Below, in pieces: positions 10,220 to 21,735 of a DNA stretch of 64,000 bases. Below the pieces are notes generated by a model. That model saw only the letters and a list, made by a program, of their open reading frames with translations. It did not search any database and was not told the DNA's origin. Made by a program: the position numbers and the translations under genes. Positions within the stretch are counted from its first letter, which is position 1, and each line of letters starts with the position of its first letter. This DNA comes from Plectrocnemia conspersa (taxonomy: Eukaryota; Arthropoda; Insecta; Trichoptera; Polycentropodidae), in assembly GCA_009617715.1 (NCBI GenBank), contig VTFK01000224.1:310001-374000 (forward strand), given 5' to 3'.

Positions 10220-13115
10220 AATTTTTGATTGAACACAAATTTTGTTTGATTTATCTGCATACTGTAACTGTATAACTTTTCAGACATACGAGCTTCAAAT
10301 GTATTCAAATTTAATTTAATAAATAAAAGTTCATTATACGGCGCAACGAAATATTTTCGAGTTGTTTACTTTAACTGAGATTTTTTTTATAAATTTGTCT
10401 CCATACTTCAAAATTTTCCTGCGGCGCTTTTTTTAGGTTTACTTAATATTTTTATACAATATTAGTATTTTACTATCCACCTTCTATAATACTAATATTT
10501 GAAGGTCATTAAATTCAATTTTTATGTTATGTTACGCAATATTGTTATGATTTGCTCTAAATAATTATTATCTCAATTAACCCAACGCACGTTCCAATTT
10601 TCACACGCGTTTGAAACACTGGCGACCATCACAGCATCTGTATTCTGAATCTATCAGTGGCATATGTGATAAATTGTGAGCTCCACAATATAATATACCC
10701 GCGAGAGATCGTGTGAACGTTTGTCCGCCCGGGGCCGTTGAACGAAAGCGCGTCTTATTAAATTAAATAAAACAAAATCGAACGGCCCCATACACGTTAC
10801 GACTCTCAGAAGGGGAGATTTTTATTTATTAATATTATAATGCGATTGTAGCGTTTTTTTTTTTAAATTGCATAAATCGCTTTTGTAACCGAACTGACCT
10901 TCCCTCGCCCAGGGTAACGATTTAATGACATTATTATTGCGCAATCGCGTTTCAGTTTTTTTTAACGCGCGTGGGATTTTTTTTAATAAATAATAATAAA
11001 GCGACATAATTTGGGCGTGTACTTTATGAATTAAATAGAGTGGCAACACTCGAAATGTTACAAAATAAACATAGCTTATATCGGCGTTCACAGTTAGTGA
11101 GGCGATTAAATCTTACTCTACAACCTGTTGATGGTTACTGAACTCCAGTTGGACTCGACATCCGGCGCCACCGGTGTTTGCTCGATGACCTTGTGAACAG
11201 TGTTTCCGGTTGGCTTTTTTTCCATAATGGGGGGGAGTTGTAATTAAATTATATAAAACACCAAAAGCTGACAAAATATACTATCATATTATTTTTATAT
11301 TTTTAACACGCCAATTAATCGATTAAAATTGCCTACATGATTTACGATCTCGACGCGGATTTCCGAACGCGCGCTCGCGAACGTGATGAATTATTTAATT
11401 GAATCACATCATCATCATCATCTTTTCATACACGCATTAGTTTGTTTATTAATTATTTATAAACAATCACAATGTCAATATAATTTAGTGTTGCTTTTTT
11501 TTTATGAGGTCTCAAGAGGGGGGGGTACTCCTACGCTCACTTTATTGTATATACAAAGAGTGAGATGCAAGTGTTTCGTAATAACTGGTCGTTTTGTAAA
11601 TTGGAAAATGTATATAACACTTTATATACTTGTGTGAGTGTGTTTTTATATTTATTATACATAAATACCTTCATAAATTTATATATAAAAGGCGAAGGCG
11701 TGTTTTTGATAATTGTTAAATACGATAGTCGCGCTGTGTTTTTACTAGTTATTAATTAGGTTATTCGATATCTTCGTGGTATGATAATACAATAATTATA
11801 CTAATTAGCGTGGGACGTATTTATTGTAGCCGCTTAACTGTTTTTCGTGTTGTCGGTGGTCTTAATTGTTTTATATTTGTATTGAAAAGATTGTTCTTCA
11901 CGCGTCAGTTTGTGTGATAGACTAAATTTATTCATTTTTTCGGCGGTCATTGTCTTTCCTCTTCTAATTAAAACAAATCGGCGCTAGTGTGATGAATGCG
12001 CGTATAAATATAATAATGTTTTTAATGTAGCGGTACTCTGTATTCGCGTAGCGTTAAATTAAATTTCATAATTCGTCTTATCCATTTGATGGATAGCGTT
12101 AATCCGTTCCGTTTCGTCGCTTTAGTATTATTTTAAGTATGCGCTGTGGATTTTTTGTTATTATGTAACGAAAAGTTAGTTAAAAGTAATTTAATAGAAG
12201 AGCATCACTTTCCTTAAATATATTTTATTTTGCTGCTAGATTTTATATAGATCATTAACTGCAATTTAATTATTACACGGTAGGATAGACCACATAATAG
12301 CTTGCGGTACAGAATTATAAAGAAAACTATAACTCACTTTTATGATATAATAGTTATAATCTTACAAAGTAGATTGATTTTCTTATTAGATGATCATATC
12401 ATATTTCAATAGATGTATTATATGTATACAATATTTAAACAATTCTCGATATCAATTCACCTGAACTGAACATTTAATCCTAAAAATATATATTTAGATA
12501 CTCACGCATTAACTCCTAATGGTCATTACGTATCTACAAACAAACATATGTATGTATATATACATATATTTTCTACCTTGATAAAAAAATATAAATATGA
12601 AACAAAACAAGTTATTCATAGTGTGATTATTTTAACCCTTGGATGTAATATGGCAGTCATATTAATCAGCTTTGGGATTGTTTCTGCGTTACCTTTTACA
12701 TATGTACATGAGGCGTTGAGAATATTAACGGCGAATACACCAAAATAATTAAATAATTGACAACATTAAAGGAAATTAGTATTAACCCTCATTGGAGTCA
12801 TGGTCGATTCAGAAATCACAGTCAGTGAATAAAAAATTAGATATTCTTTTTATTTTTTTTTAAAATAGCAATACATATCTTTATAATTTCCAATTTTCAT
12901 GTTTTTATATTTTTATTTTATAATATTTTAAATAAATTTCCTCTAAATTTTGGCTATGTATAAAATAATAATCCATTTGTATTTTTCTTAACAAAAAAAT
13001 GTTTTTGTCCACTATAATGTATTGTATTTCCAATTTTTCGCAATTTATAATTTATTTTATACATCTACTACGCAAACAAAAATAAAAAATAATTAATGTA
13101 TATATATTTTTGACT
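10220..13115. other. AT-rich non-coding DNA
   Basis: No gene, clear repeat family or RNA was recognised. It contains A/T homopolymers, a short CAT/ATC microsatellite near 11407-11423 and TATA/CATA-type simple sequence around 12540-12570. Confidence 0.5.
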
Positions 13116-13119
13116 TGAC

Positions 13120-13505
13120 CTAATGAAAGAACTAAAACTATAATTAGTTTTAAAACTTTCGGTAGGTTTTGGTTTAAACAGCAAATGAACGTTTCGCAAC
13201 TGTTTAATTGAATTTTATAGACATTTAAGAGCAGCATATAATTTCACTAGCGCTTATCAGTTAAATTATGTTTTCGGTAATAGAAATATATATCTACTGG
13301 TAAAAATGTATTTGGACTTCACTAGTGAAAATATAATTTCACTGAAAAATACACATTCACTGTAACATTTACACCTCGCATGTAAATAAATAATGATCAA
13401 TATGTAAATGTATACATTATTAAAATCATATAATTTTACTAGCACCTGCGTGATAAATTATATTTTCACTGGTAAAAATATATATTTACTGGAGAAAATG
13501 CATAC
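13120..13505 (+). repeat. F2 interspersed repeat, longest copy
   Basis: Starts with CTTGACCTAATGAAAGAACTAAAAC, then GGTTTAAACAGCAAATGAACGTTTCGCAACTG, AGCAGCATATAATTTCACTAGC, and several TTCACTAGTGAAAATATAA / ACTGGTAAAAATG motifs to about 13500. The order of blocks agrees with copies at 5233-6065 and 58830-58945, so this gives the best view of the unit (about 380 bp). No coding potential and no terminal repeats were identified. Confidence 0.6.
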
Positions 13506-13869
13506 TATAGTTAAATATAATATAATACATACGTTTCGAGCATTTCATTATTTATGTCTCGTTATTTTACAATGAATACTATATTTATTAGCAATGAAAT
13601 TAGATTTTTTTCACATAATTTTAAACAAATTTAAATATAGGAAATATCTTAATTTTCCGAAAATTTTCGTTTTTCCGGATGGTTTATTGGCCCTAGGTCA
13701 AAAGAATTAGTATTCTCAAGTACGCGCTTTATTAGAAACAATGGATTAGATGTTTTTATTTAATACATATAAGATATTCTCTATGAACTGATGTATTTCA
13801 ACACCTTATATGTACAACGTTGCTCAATTTGAAATAATTATCATATTCATCTGTGAGATCTTGGAAAAT

Positions 13870-13985
13870 CTGTGGTGATCGATCTGATCTCCCAGACACG
13901 ATAAAAATTAAAAATAACACTTGGGTCCATATGGGATTCAAACTAGTCTTTCAGGTCAATCGCCAGCGACTTATACCACTCGTTT
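13870..13985 (-). repeat. tRNA-derived SINE-like element, copy 1
   Basis: On the minus strand, AGTGGTATAAGTCGCTGG (13963-13980) resembles a pol III A box, and GTTTGAATCCC (13933-13943) a B box at tRNA-like spacing. The similar downstream tail (CTGATCTCCCAGACACG and onward on the plus strand) recurs at 47090-47185. The cloverleaf is not complete enough for a functional tRNA gene. Confidence 0.45.
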
Positions 13986-14439
13986 ATTCGACGATAGTGA
14001 ACAAATTAAATAATATTGTTATATGCTGCATATTGTTTGTGATTTTTTGAACAGAAATAATAGCATGTTAATTAAAAATTTGACGTGAAACTATGCATAT
14101 ATTTACTGATTATGATTTATGTACATAGTATATGTATTTTAAGAAGCAAAGAGTTTTAATCAAAACCAGTTGAAGCCTACTAGCTTTAAGGCAAGATTAT
14201 AGTAACTGAGTGCAACTACAATGTAAGATTGTTCCACATTTAATAAGGATTGAGTTGTTAACATCAAGTTGTTAAGTTCACCCTTAATCGTTTGTGTTAG
14301 GTTAATTTATTCATACGACGAGATAGTGATAAATTGTTTATCATACTATTCCTCTAAAAAAAATAAGATAATGATACTTTTTTTATGTATAAATTTGCAA
14401 TATCTATAAGAGTTGCGACAGCTATCAATTTCACACAGC

Positions 14440-15300
14440 CAAAGATCGATTGCCAGCGTCTCTCTCTCATTGACAGCTCTAGATTAATCTAAACGGTTTC
14501 GTAACACACAATTTTTACTATAATACATTCTTGACGAAACGGTGTCGAGCCGTACAGAATAAATAATAAGCGGCGTAGGATGTCGGGAGAGCATGACCGG
14601 AACGACCGCCGGACCGTGGTAGCACGTTCTATCCATCGTTTCCTTTTCGGTGGTCGATGGTGGCACATTCCTCGAAGGACGGACAATTGCTCGCATGATC
14701 TCTCCTTTTTGTCACACGCTTGTCTCGACGGCTCTAATTTACGACCAATTTACCGAGGGTTGTTAAAACTCGGAACCCCTCTGTCTACCGTTCATTGTCA
14801 TTGTCATAGCATAGATAGTGACATCTGTTTCCATATGGCGATGTGCTGATGTTCTTCAACAAAGAACTTCACGGTTCCGATTTCGCCGAAAAGGAGGCAC
14901 GATCAACGCGGCATTCGTCACGCTGATCCGATAGAATTGGAAAGCTTTTAATGATTGAATAGAAACTGTCGAACCGGGCGAACATTGTGTAAATATGTAT
15001 AAATAACTGACCACACCGAGAGCGCGAAACACCGTTTCGGACGCGCTAATCTATTATTGTTGTCACTTGCAGATCGTATTGATTATTTTTGGGTGCTTGG
15101 CCGACAAAGCGACGCGGGAGGCTGCGGGTCCTTTTTCGATGGACGGAATGAAAATATTTATGGCCCGTTGTCATCCTTTGATGCCCATTTGTGTTCGTAT
15201 GCTATTTTCGTTTGCGTTGCTTTCGCGCCGACACGGCTCAATTTCTGGAACATCCTTCAAATGTCCGTTTTCAACAAAAACATTGTTATTTTTACATAAT
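14440..15300. promoter_or_regulatory. GC-richer island, unidentified
   Basis: A roughly 850-bp stretch of higher GC with short frames on both strands (14484-14849, 15057-15432) and no recognisable protein. A splice-acceptor-like CTTGCAG occurs at 15066-15072. It could be an untranslated exon or promoter of TRAF4, or an enhancer; the sequence alone does not decide. Confidence 0.25.
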
Positions 15301-15469
15301 TCACTTTTTTTTTCCTATTGTGGCATTCCAAAACATCTTGATTCTGTGTACAAAAGAGTAGGGTGTTCGCATTTTAGTATAGACAAGCAACGGCACACAT
15401 TCAACAACTCCTTATTTGAAAATTGGTTATAGCAGCGTATCCTAATTAAATAAGATGATCAGATTTTAA

Positions 15470-15960
15470 AAGGAGGAAAATAATTTCAGTAATATATATC
15501 TACTAGTGAAAATGTATTTGGACTTCACTATTGAAAATATAACTTTACTGAAAAATACACATTCACAGTAACATTTGTAGCGGCACGATTTTATTGCTTT
15601 TGACGTGAATTTTTTACTTCTAAGAAAGGATAATTGTTTTTGCGCCCTCCTATTGAACAAAATTCGGTTTGAATACATCAATACTCTCATATCATAAATC
15701 CGCAGTAATATCGGTAAGGATAGCTATCATATTTTTAAAACATAGTGTAATATCGAAATGCAGACCAACTATGGAGCAATATGCGAGATGCAACGTCTGT
15801 CTCTACTTCTTCTTCTGCTTATTTTCCCTTGAGAAATGAGCTACCTTAGTTTGTTATTTGCACTTAACCTAATGAAAGTTCTAAAACGAACTTTCTTTAT
15901 GTTAGGTTTGGGTTTGAATAGCAAATGGACGTTTCGCGACTGTCAATTCTCAATGTCGTG
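15470..15960 (+). repeat. F2 fragment, FB-1 single arm and FB-1 tail
   Basis: 15480-15570 is an F2 block (TTTGGACTTCACTATTGAAAA). 15577-15675 is one FB-1 arm (GGCACGATTTTATTGCTTTT to CAAAATTCGGTTTGAATAC). 15676-15950 is a tail (CATATCATAAATCCGCAGTAATATC, CTTCTTCTTCTGCTTATTTTCCC, CTAATGAAAGTTCTAAAACGAAC, GTTTGGGTTTGAA) shared in the same order with 58642-58940. FB-1 arm plus tail therefore behaves as one larger repeat. Confidence 0.65.
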
Positions 15961-15961
15961 A

Positions 15962-16000
15962 CTTTCATTGTCCTCCTGCGTTCAAGGAGGACAATGAAAG
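15962..16000. repeat. Perfect 16-bp hairpin at the end of an FB-1/F2 copy
   Basis: CTTTCATTGTCCTCCT (15962-15977) and its exact complement (15985-16000) flank a 7-base loop. It lies where the other copies simply read TTTCATTG, so it looks like an inverted microduplication at the edge of the repeat. Confidence 0.7.
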
Positions 16001-18990
16001 ACAAAAACATGACAATTTTTTTGATGAGAACAATCTTCCGTATGTTGAGTCCATAACAGAAAAAAATACGCCATATCGATCATACATATTCAATAGGTGA
16101 AAAATGTTTTAAAAAAATGGTACTGTGGGATTTAACAAAATTTAAGTGTAGATTGGGGAATATTTCAATTTTCAATACCGTTATTACAGGGAGAAATAAC
16201 AGTAAATACCGGTATTATTGGTATTGATATTATTTGTATTATTTTACTTAATTGGTAATAAAAATACCCCTGCAATTATTGTTAAGTACCTTGGCGTAAT
16301 ATAATACGACCGTAATGTTAGCCATTGTTACTAACAATTACAAAGGCACAAGTTGCTTATGACAGCCCTGGCGACGTCGAAAAGTTAATATATGTATAAT
16401 TTTAGCCATTTTATGAATGCTATTGAGTGATAATAATTTTAAACGTTTCTTCATAAATGGCTCTATATACCTAAAGTCTTGTAATATAATTTAAAAGTAT
16501 AAAAGTGAGTTTTTGTGAGAGCTTCGTAGGAAGCTTGTGGCAATACCGTGGCATACAAACTGTTAAATATTTTAATTATATTGTTATCCCTTTTAATGTT
16601 TACAATGTTTACATCCAGCACGGATTTTTATATTTTGTAGAATTTGGTTTGATTTTAAATTGTATTTTTACTACATTAAAATTAAATTACAGCTATACCT
16701 ACTTGTGACAGTATCTTTAAACGTCGTTAAGTCGGTTTATCTGATATATGTACATATGTACGTTCATTATAAGTTTATGCTGTAATACATATTGCTGCTT
16801 AAGAATTTTACGAAAAAATCTAAGGACTATGTTCTTTGTGAATATTTAAATAAATATGTAGTACCTAACTATTGTCGTTTTTGTGAGAATATAATAAACA
16901 AACAGGTCAAATTTCGACTTAAGTTGCTGACTTTTTATGAATATTTCGTGTTTCAAACAATAGGAAGCGCTTAAACAATCTTCCTTACATTCAGGTACTT
17001 CTAAAAATACTTTATACGCTGATCCATTGTTTTATCTACGAGTACTAATACAAATCAATGAGACGACTGTGTACAAAAACCTTTTTGTCTCATATATTTT
17101 TTCACTTTCATTTATTCATTACGTTGTCATTTTTTTTTAAATGTGGGTGGCAGATATTTCTTCTTTTGGAACAATATAAGTCTAGGAAAACATACTCTTT
17201 GCCAAAATATCGTCTTTCATTTACCGCTTTTTTTTTTTTTATTGCAATAAAATGTATTTCTATATTACTCATGATTTTTTGTCAGTTACGATTATCCGAA
17301 ATAAACTTATGAGAAAGGAGTTCATACAAAATTGTAAATCTGTTTGTTCTAAATGCGACATATTTTTTTCTAAAAACAGATTTATGTGATATTTATGTGA
17401 TGTAATTATTTACATACATATTTTTTTTTTAATTATTGCACATTTAATATTTATTTTAGAATATCTTAAAAATACTTATTTTTAAATATGTATTTTAGAA
17501 TATCTTAAAAAGTTATAAATTATTATTTTTAAATATGTACCTACGCCTGGCGTATATTTATTTATTGGGATCGTCTATGTTCTGAAACGTTAATTAAATT
17601 TACGAATAACAAAGCTTTATAAATGTATTATTTTAAAAATGATTTGCAAAAAATAAGGGGGGCGGCAATTTTAAGGACTCTACTTTTATATCCTACGCCG
17701 ATAACACTACTTAGCTACAATAAGCATAATTTATTCTCTTTTCTGCTTTCAAGTAATATGGACATCGTCGTTTTGGTAATTTTAAGCCATTAAGTTTTCG
17801 GATGTATTACAAACCCTAGTCGCGATAATTGTCGTAATTTTATTCATATTGACATGAAACTTGTTCTAAAAATAGCTCTTATAATTTTTTCGGTTAAGTT
17901 TCGTTAGTCAATCTTATTTCAAAATGGCGGCTATTAAAAAAAATCTTTTAAACAAATGAAGTCAAAAATGTTGTATAATAAATATTAAAATAATATATTT
18001 AAAATTCACTTATATACAGAAACCTACATAATTTTTGCGGCCTTTGCCAGTGAAATTTTTTATTAGAACCATTTAATTTTCATCTATCCTTTGAAACTTA
18101 CTGCTCCGGTTTAATTTAAGTTACTGCTCAAAAATGAGTTTTTTACGTAAAAACATTCGTAGTCGAAAAATTACAGTATATAAATCGATTTAAGTGCATA
18201 TCGAATAGTTAAAAATATTCGCTATGTGGGAGCTACGAACACCACACGGGATGTACTATTCTCGACGCTTCAAAAGATGTAAATAGAGATAGCCGAGTTA
18301 TCCGAACGAGATTCTACACAGAAAGCGTTTTTCATTCCTATATTGCATTATTTTATATTAAAATGATAACACACACTGTGTCACATAGTATTTAAAATAT
18401 AATTTTCATCGTCTAGCGGTTGCTTATCAGTATTAAACATATGATAAGAATTACTATTATATTATAAGAACTAATTATAAATTATTACCATTTGTAAATA
18501 TTTACATACTATTCAGAACGTGAACGTTTCTTCTGATTGTATTTTGATAATATTATAATTATTGTTAATTAAGTGCACGCTGACCGCAGTGTGGATATTT
18601 ATCTATGTGTTCCACATACATATGTTAACAATTGGATCGTTTTTTCTAAATCATTTTGGTGGTTTCCGCGAATGACTTTTGAAAGGATTTTCCTCGTATT
18701 GTTTCGAGTGTTTGCCCTTTTTCCCAGCGGAACGAATTAATAATAACTTTTTTTTCCCTAGAGTGAATCATTTTTTTATAATAAACAATGGATTAACTGT
18801 ATTTTTATTATAAATTATAAATTTATTTATATATAATGAATAATTAATCAGTATAAATTCCGCATTTTACATATTGATTAGCATAGATTCGTAGTTTGCC
18901 CAAATATCATTAAAAGATCCTTCGTGGACATCATAAATATTCGATTATTTACATCGATAAATACACGAAAAAACCGTTTCGTGTTTTTAA
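16001..18990. other. AT-rich non-coding DNA
   Basis: No gene, RNA or repeat family was recognised. Open frames here (16505, 16792, 17058) are Phe/Tyr/Leu-rich, as expected by chance in T-rich DNA. Near 17460-17520 the words TTTTAGAATATCTTAAAAA and TTTTTAAATATGTA occur twice in tandem. Confidence 0.5.
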
Positions 18991-19235
18991 CGTTATCATT
19001 ACAAGTCGACATGTATGTACACTTTTTCCCACCGCTTAACGATCTGTTATGTTTGAAGATCGTCGTAACGGGGGGTAATGCGCTCGGCGATAAAGTCGCT
19101 CGGTGTGTGTCAATAGATAACCGAGCTAGTTTTGTCGAGGAATGCGACCAGGACGCACAGGACTTAAAAAATTCCCCTTGCGGTTTCCTATATCCGAGCC
19201 GGAATTCAAAACGTATCAAATAACCATTTGTCGAC
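18990..19235. promoter_or_regulatory. GC-richer island just upstream of TRAF4 exons
   Basis: Ends about 170 bp before the splice acceptor of the first certain TRAF4 exon. Frames are open on both strands (18924-19223 plus, 18878-19249 minus) with no domain. Position and composition would fit an alternative TRAF4 promoter or leader exon that could start translation at the in-frame ATG at 19438, but no core promoter motif is convincing. Confidence 0.2.
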
Positions 19236-19404
19236 ACACATAACATCATTGATTCGCAAGCCGTCCAACGATGAGTTTCCTCTTTCGGAAAAAGAAAGAA
19301 AGCGCATTGATTAAGCGATATAGCTTCACATCCAATGTACGATTTACATGCGTTTGATTAATTTTATAGTATTTTATTAATGTTTTATTTGTAATTGTCT
19401 GCAG

Positions 19405-19671
19405 ATCTATCCGGATCCTGAATCTGAGAAGGCAATCATGGGCTCCGTGGTGTACTGCATACATCACAAAGACGGCTGCAAATGGTCGGACGAGCTGCGC
19501 AAGTTAAAAGCTCATCTTAACACTTGCAAACATGACGCTATACCATGCTCGAGTCATTGCGGAGCCATGATACCGCGTGTGTTAATGCAAGACCATCTAC
19601 GCTACACGTGCCCTCAACGACGTGCCAATTGTGAATTCTGCGCTAAAGAATTCACCGGACATGCTTTAGAA
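19405..19671 (+). CDS. Traf4: TRAF4 exon (TRAF-type zinc fingers, first block)
   Basis: Acceptor GTCTGCAG ends at 19404; donor GTGAGT starts at 19672. There are 89 codons in phase 0, beginning IYPDPESEKAIM. It includes an internal ATG at 19438 that could serve as a start if transcription began nearby. Paired Cys/His motifs (CIHHKDGCKW, HLNTC, C..HCG, HLRYTCPQR, CEFC) mark the first TRAF zinc fingers. Confidence 0.88.
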
Positions 19672-20972
19672 GTGAGTAACATACCCCCCACCATGAAAAT
19701 ATAATAAATTTTCTTAAGCATCTAAGAATATCGTTACATTTTATTAGAATGAATTTTGAATATTAAATAAATAAATTTAAAACCATTATTAATATATCAT
19801 TTTACCCGCAACTAACTTCTTACATTCCATATGGATCTACTAGATGTAGATAAATAAAATAAAATTAATTAATCATTAATGAATTACAGAATCACAACGG
19901 CAATTGCGGATATGAACCGACGTACTGTGAGAACAAATGCGGCGTCAAGATTCAGCGACGGCTCTTGAATCAGCACAAGGCCAACGATTGCATCAAGCGG
20001 CTGGTCGCTTGTAGGCACTGCAGTAAAGAGTTCGTCGCCGATACTCTCAGCACCCACCATACGGCTTGTCCGAGAGTGCCCGTAGCGTGTCCGCATAGAT
20101 GTGATGTAGCGATGTTGCCACGAGAAGATCTAGACGTACATTTGAAAGACCACTGCACTACCCTCGTTATACCATGTAGCTTTAAAGACGCCGGATGTCG
20201 ATTTAAGGTATATATTAAAAAAATATATTTAAACGTCTCGGTTAAAAATTGTATATCAAATATAATCATTGTTTATTTTTTAGGGTGCTCGTATGGCTTT
20301 AGAAAGACACTTAGAAGAAAACTGCGCCCAACATTTGACTTTAGTCAACTCATTGGCTACGAGACAACAACAGCAAATAACAAGTTTGAAAGCCGCTCTG
20401 GCGAGATTGTCTCTGAATTACACCGGCACCCTAATATGGAAGATTAGTGACTGGGCCAACAAAATGGTAGAGGCAAAATCCAAAGATGGCATGGAGTTGG
20501 TTTCGCCGCCTTTTTACACTAGTCAATATGGATATAAATTACAGGTATTTATCGATGATTTATCTAATAATAAAAACAAAATATTTGAATACAGCTAACG
20601 TTGATTTTATATCTTTTAGGCATCACTATTTTTGAACGGAAACGGAGCTGGAGAAGCGACACATATTTCGATGTACATCAAAATTTTACCCGGAGAATAC
20701 GACGCTTTACTTCGCTGGCCGTTCTCGCATTCGGTGTCTTTCACCCTGTTCGATCAGACACCGTGTACTGAAAAAGCGTGCAATATAGTAGAGAGCTTCA
20801 TTCCTGATCCGACTTGGAAGAACTTCCAGAGGCCGAGCAAAGAACCGGACACTTTAGGATTCGGATTCCCCGGTTTGTCTCTCATGAGATGATCAAAAAG
20901 GGACATTTTGTCAAAGACGACGTTATGTTCTTGAGAGTCAAAGTGAATCCGAGCAAAGTTGTTGCCGTTTAA
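19405..20972 (+). CDS. Traf4: TRAF4-type TNF-receptor-associated factor (zinc fingers and MATH domain), four exons
   Basis: An intracellular adaptor of the TRAF4 branch, which in animals couples receptors and junctional/polarity complexes to JNK and related signalling. The four exons are 19405-19671, 19890-20207, 20284-20544 and 20620-20972, joined by GT-AG introns that are all phase 0; together they encode about 400 residues. The first part is a run of Cys/His-rich TRAF-type zinc fingers (motifs such as YPDPE, HLNTCKHDAIPC, CENKCG, CSKEFV, VACPHRC). Next come a short helical/coiled linker (RQQQQITSLKAAL) and the MATH/TRAF-C domain (GTLIWKISDWANKM, FYTSQYGYKLQ, FLNGNGAGEATH, YIKILPGEYDALLRWPF, DPTWKNFQRP, LGFGFP). 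No RING finger is visible; it may lie upstream, or be absent as in some insect TRAF4 proteins. The last exon needs one extra base near 20868-20873 to read its final conserved segment; as given, it stops at 20890-20892. Assignment to TRAF4 rather than TRAF6 rests on the zinc-finger and MATH motifs. Confidence 0.9.
19890..20207 (+). CDS. Traf4: TRAF4 exon (TRAF-type zinc fingers, second block)
   Basis: Acceptor GAATTACAG ends at 19889; donor GTATAT starts at 20208. There are 106 codons in phase 0. It carries the remaining Cys/His repeats (CGYEPTYCENKCG, LLNQHKANDC, CRHCSKEF, HHTACPRVPVACPHRC, REDLDVHLKDHC, CSFKDAGC). This is the most TRAF4-like part of the protein. Confidence 0.9.
20284..20544 (+). 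CDS. Traf4: TRAF4 exon (linker and start of MATH domain)
   Basis: Acceptor TTTTTTAG ends at 20283; donor GTATTT starts at 20545. There are 87 codons in phase 0. An alpha-helical segment (MALERHLEENC, then LATRQQQQITSLKAALARL) precedes the MATH domain, whose first strands (YTGTLIWKISDW, VSPPFYTSQYGYKLQ) end the exon. Confidence 0.88.
20620..20972 (+). CDS. Traf4: TRAF4 last exon (MATH domain end) with apparent -1 frameshift
   Basis: Acceptor ATCTTTTAG ends at 20619. In phase 0 the exon reads ASLFLNGNGAGEATH...LGFGFP, and then meets a TGA at 20890-20892 after eleven non-family codons. From 20874 the +2 frame restores the family C-terminus (FVSHEMIKKGHFVKDDVMF) down to TAA at 20970-20972. One base is missing in or next to a run of four C at 20868-20871. 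A sequencing or assembly slip at a homopolymer is likely; a true null allele is possible. No splice signal offers a clean way around it. Confidence 0.8.
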
Positions 20973-21735
20973 AATATGGACAAATATTCTTACTGCCATT
21001 TAATTATTATTTTGTAACATAAGCAAAAAATTGTATTAGAAATCATTTTCGTTTAGTTTTTGCTCTACTTATCGATATTATAAGTTGTGTATTTATGTTT
21101 TATTTTACCTGTAATAATTAAAGGTATTTAAATGGATCTCTTGTATAATATGACGGCAGTACAACTGCATTTAATTATATAAAATTAGTCTAATTGTAAA
21201 TATATTAAGTAATTGTACAAATCTCGTAATCATATCATTTAAATTCAACGAAACGAAAAAAAAAACATTTATATTATACAATATCATTCCGATACGTGTT
21301 TTATATTTTTATAACCGATCAAAATTCACGAACGAATTGTTGGAAATATTTTTATATGATAATATGTATGTAAAAAACGAACAATTAGATTTAGGTGTCT
21401 ATAGTTGTGTGTGAGGTTCAACAAGCTGGAGACAAACCAAAGGTTGTTTTTGATTACTTTGCACAATCGCTCCCTGTACAATTTGAATGCAAAGTATTTC
21501 ATAATCAGTCATATAGTAGAAGTAGATTTTTTTTGTATATAAATTATATTTGCGCGCTTCTGTCTCCTACCGGCGTTTTAGAGCAAAGATGTCTTTCCGT
21601 TGATTATTATGCGTGTATAATCTATCCGAGAAAGAAATACGCATATACAAAAAAATTATATTTGTAAATAATATGTTTATGTTATATAATGTGAATACAA
21701 TGTAATAAAATTTATGAAAATAAATAAAATTATTT
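20973..21735 (+). other. TRAF4 3' untranslated region with poly(A) signals
   Basis: AT-rich sequence after the TRAF4 stop with no gene. AATAAA hexamers occur at 21704-21709, 21719-21724 and 21723-21728, making this the probable transcript end. The 90-codon open frame at 21395-21667 has no recognisable domain and is treated as UTR. Confidence 0.5.

Larger units (their letters stand above)
53..19404 (+). other. Gene-free region, probable long TRAF4 intron
   Basis: About 19 kb with no convincing coding sequence on either strand. The open frames present are short, overlap each other on opposite strands and lack recognisable domains. The stretch is mostly AT-rich with long A/T runs, broken by GC-richer islands (about 3.13-3.48, 4.44-4.82, 6.5-7.06, 7.2-8.4, 9.44-9.66, 14.44-15.3 and 19.0-19.23 kb) and by repeats listed separately. 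It is an intron only if the edge exon at 1-52 belongs to TRAF4; otherwise it is 5' intergenic DNA that may contain the TRAF4 promoter. Confidence 0.45.

Noticed and set aside
14484..14849. Frames on both strands in the GC-richer island
   Set aside because: Mutually overlapping and unlike any family; kept only as a possible regulatory island.
19405..20972. Calling the TRAF gene a processed pseudogene because of the frameshift
   Set aside because: It retains introns with good splice sites and intact frames everywhere else; one homopolymer-adjacent base is not enough.
21395..21667. 90-codon frame after TRAF4
   Set aside because: Lies before the poly(A) signals in the TRAF4 3' UTR and has no domain.
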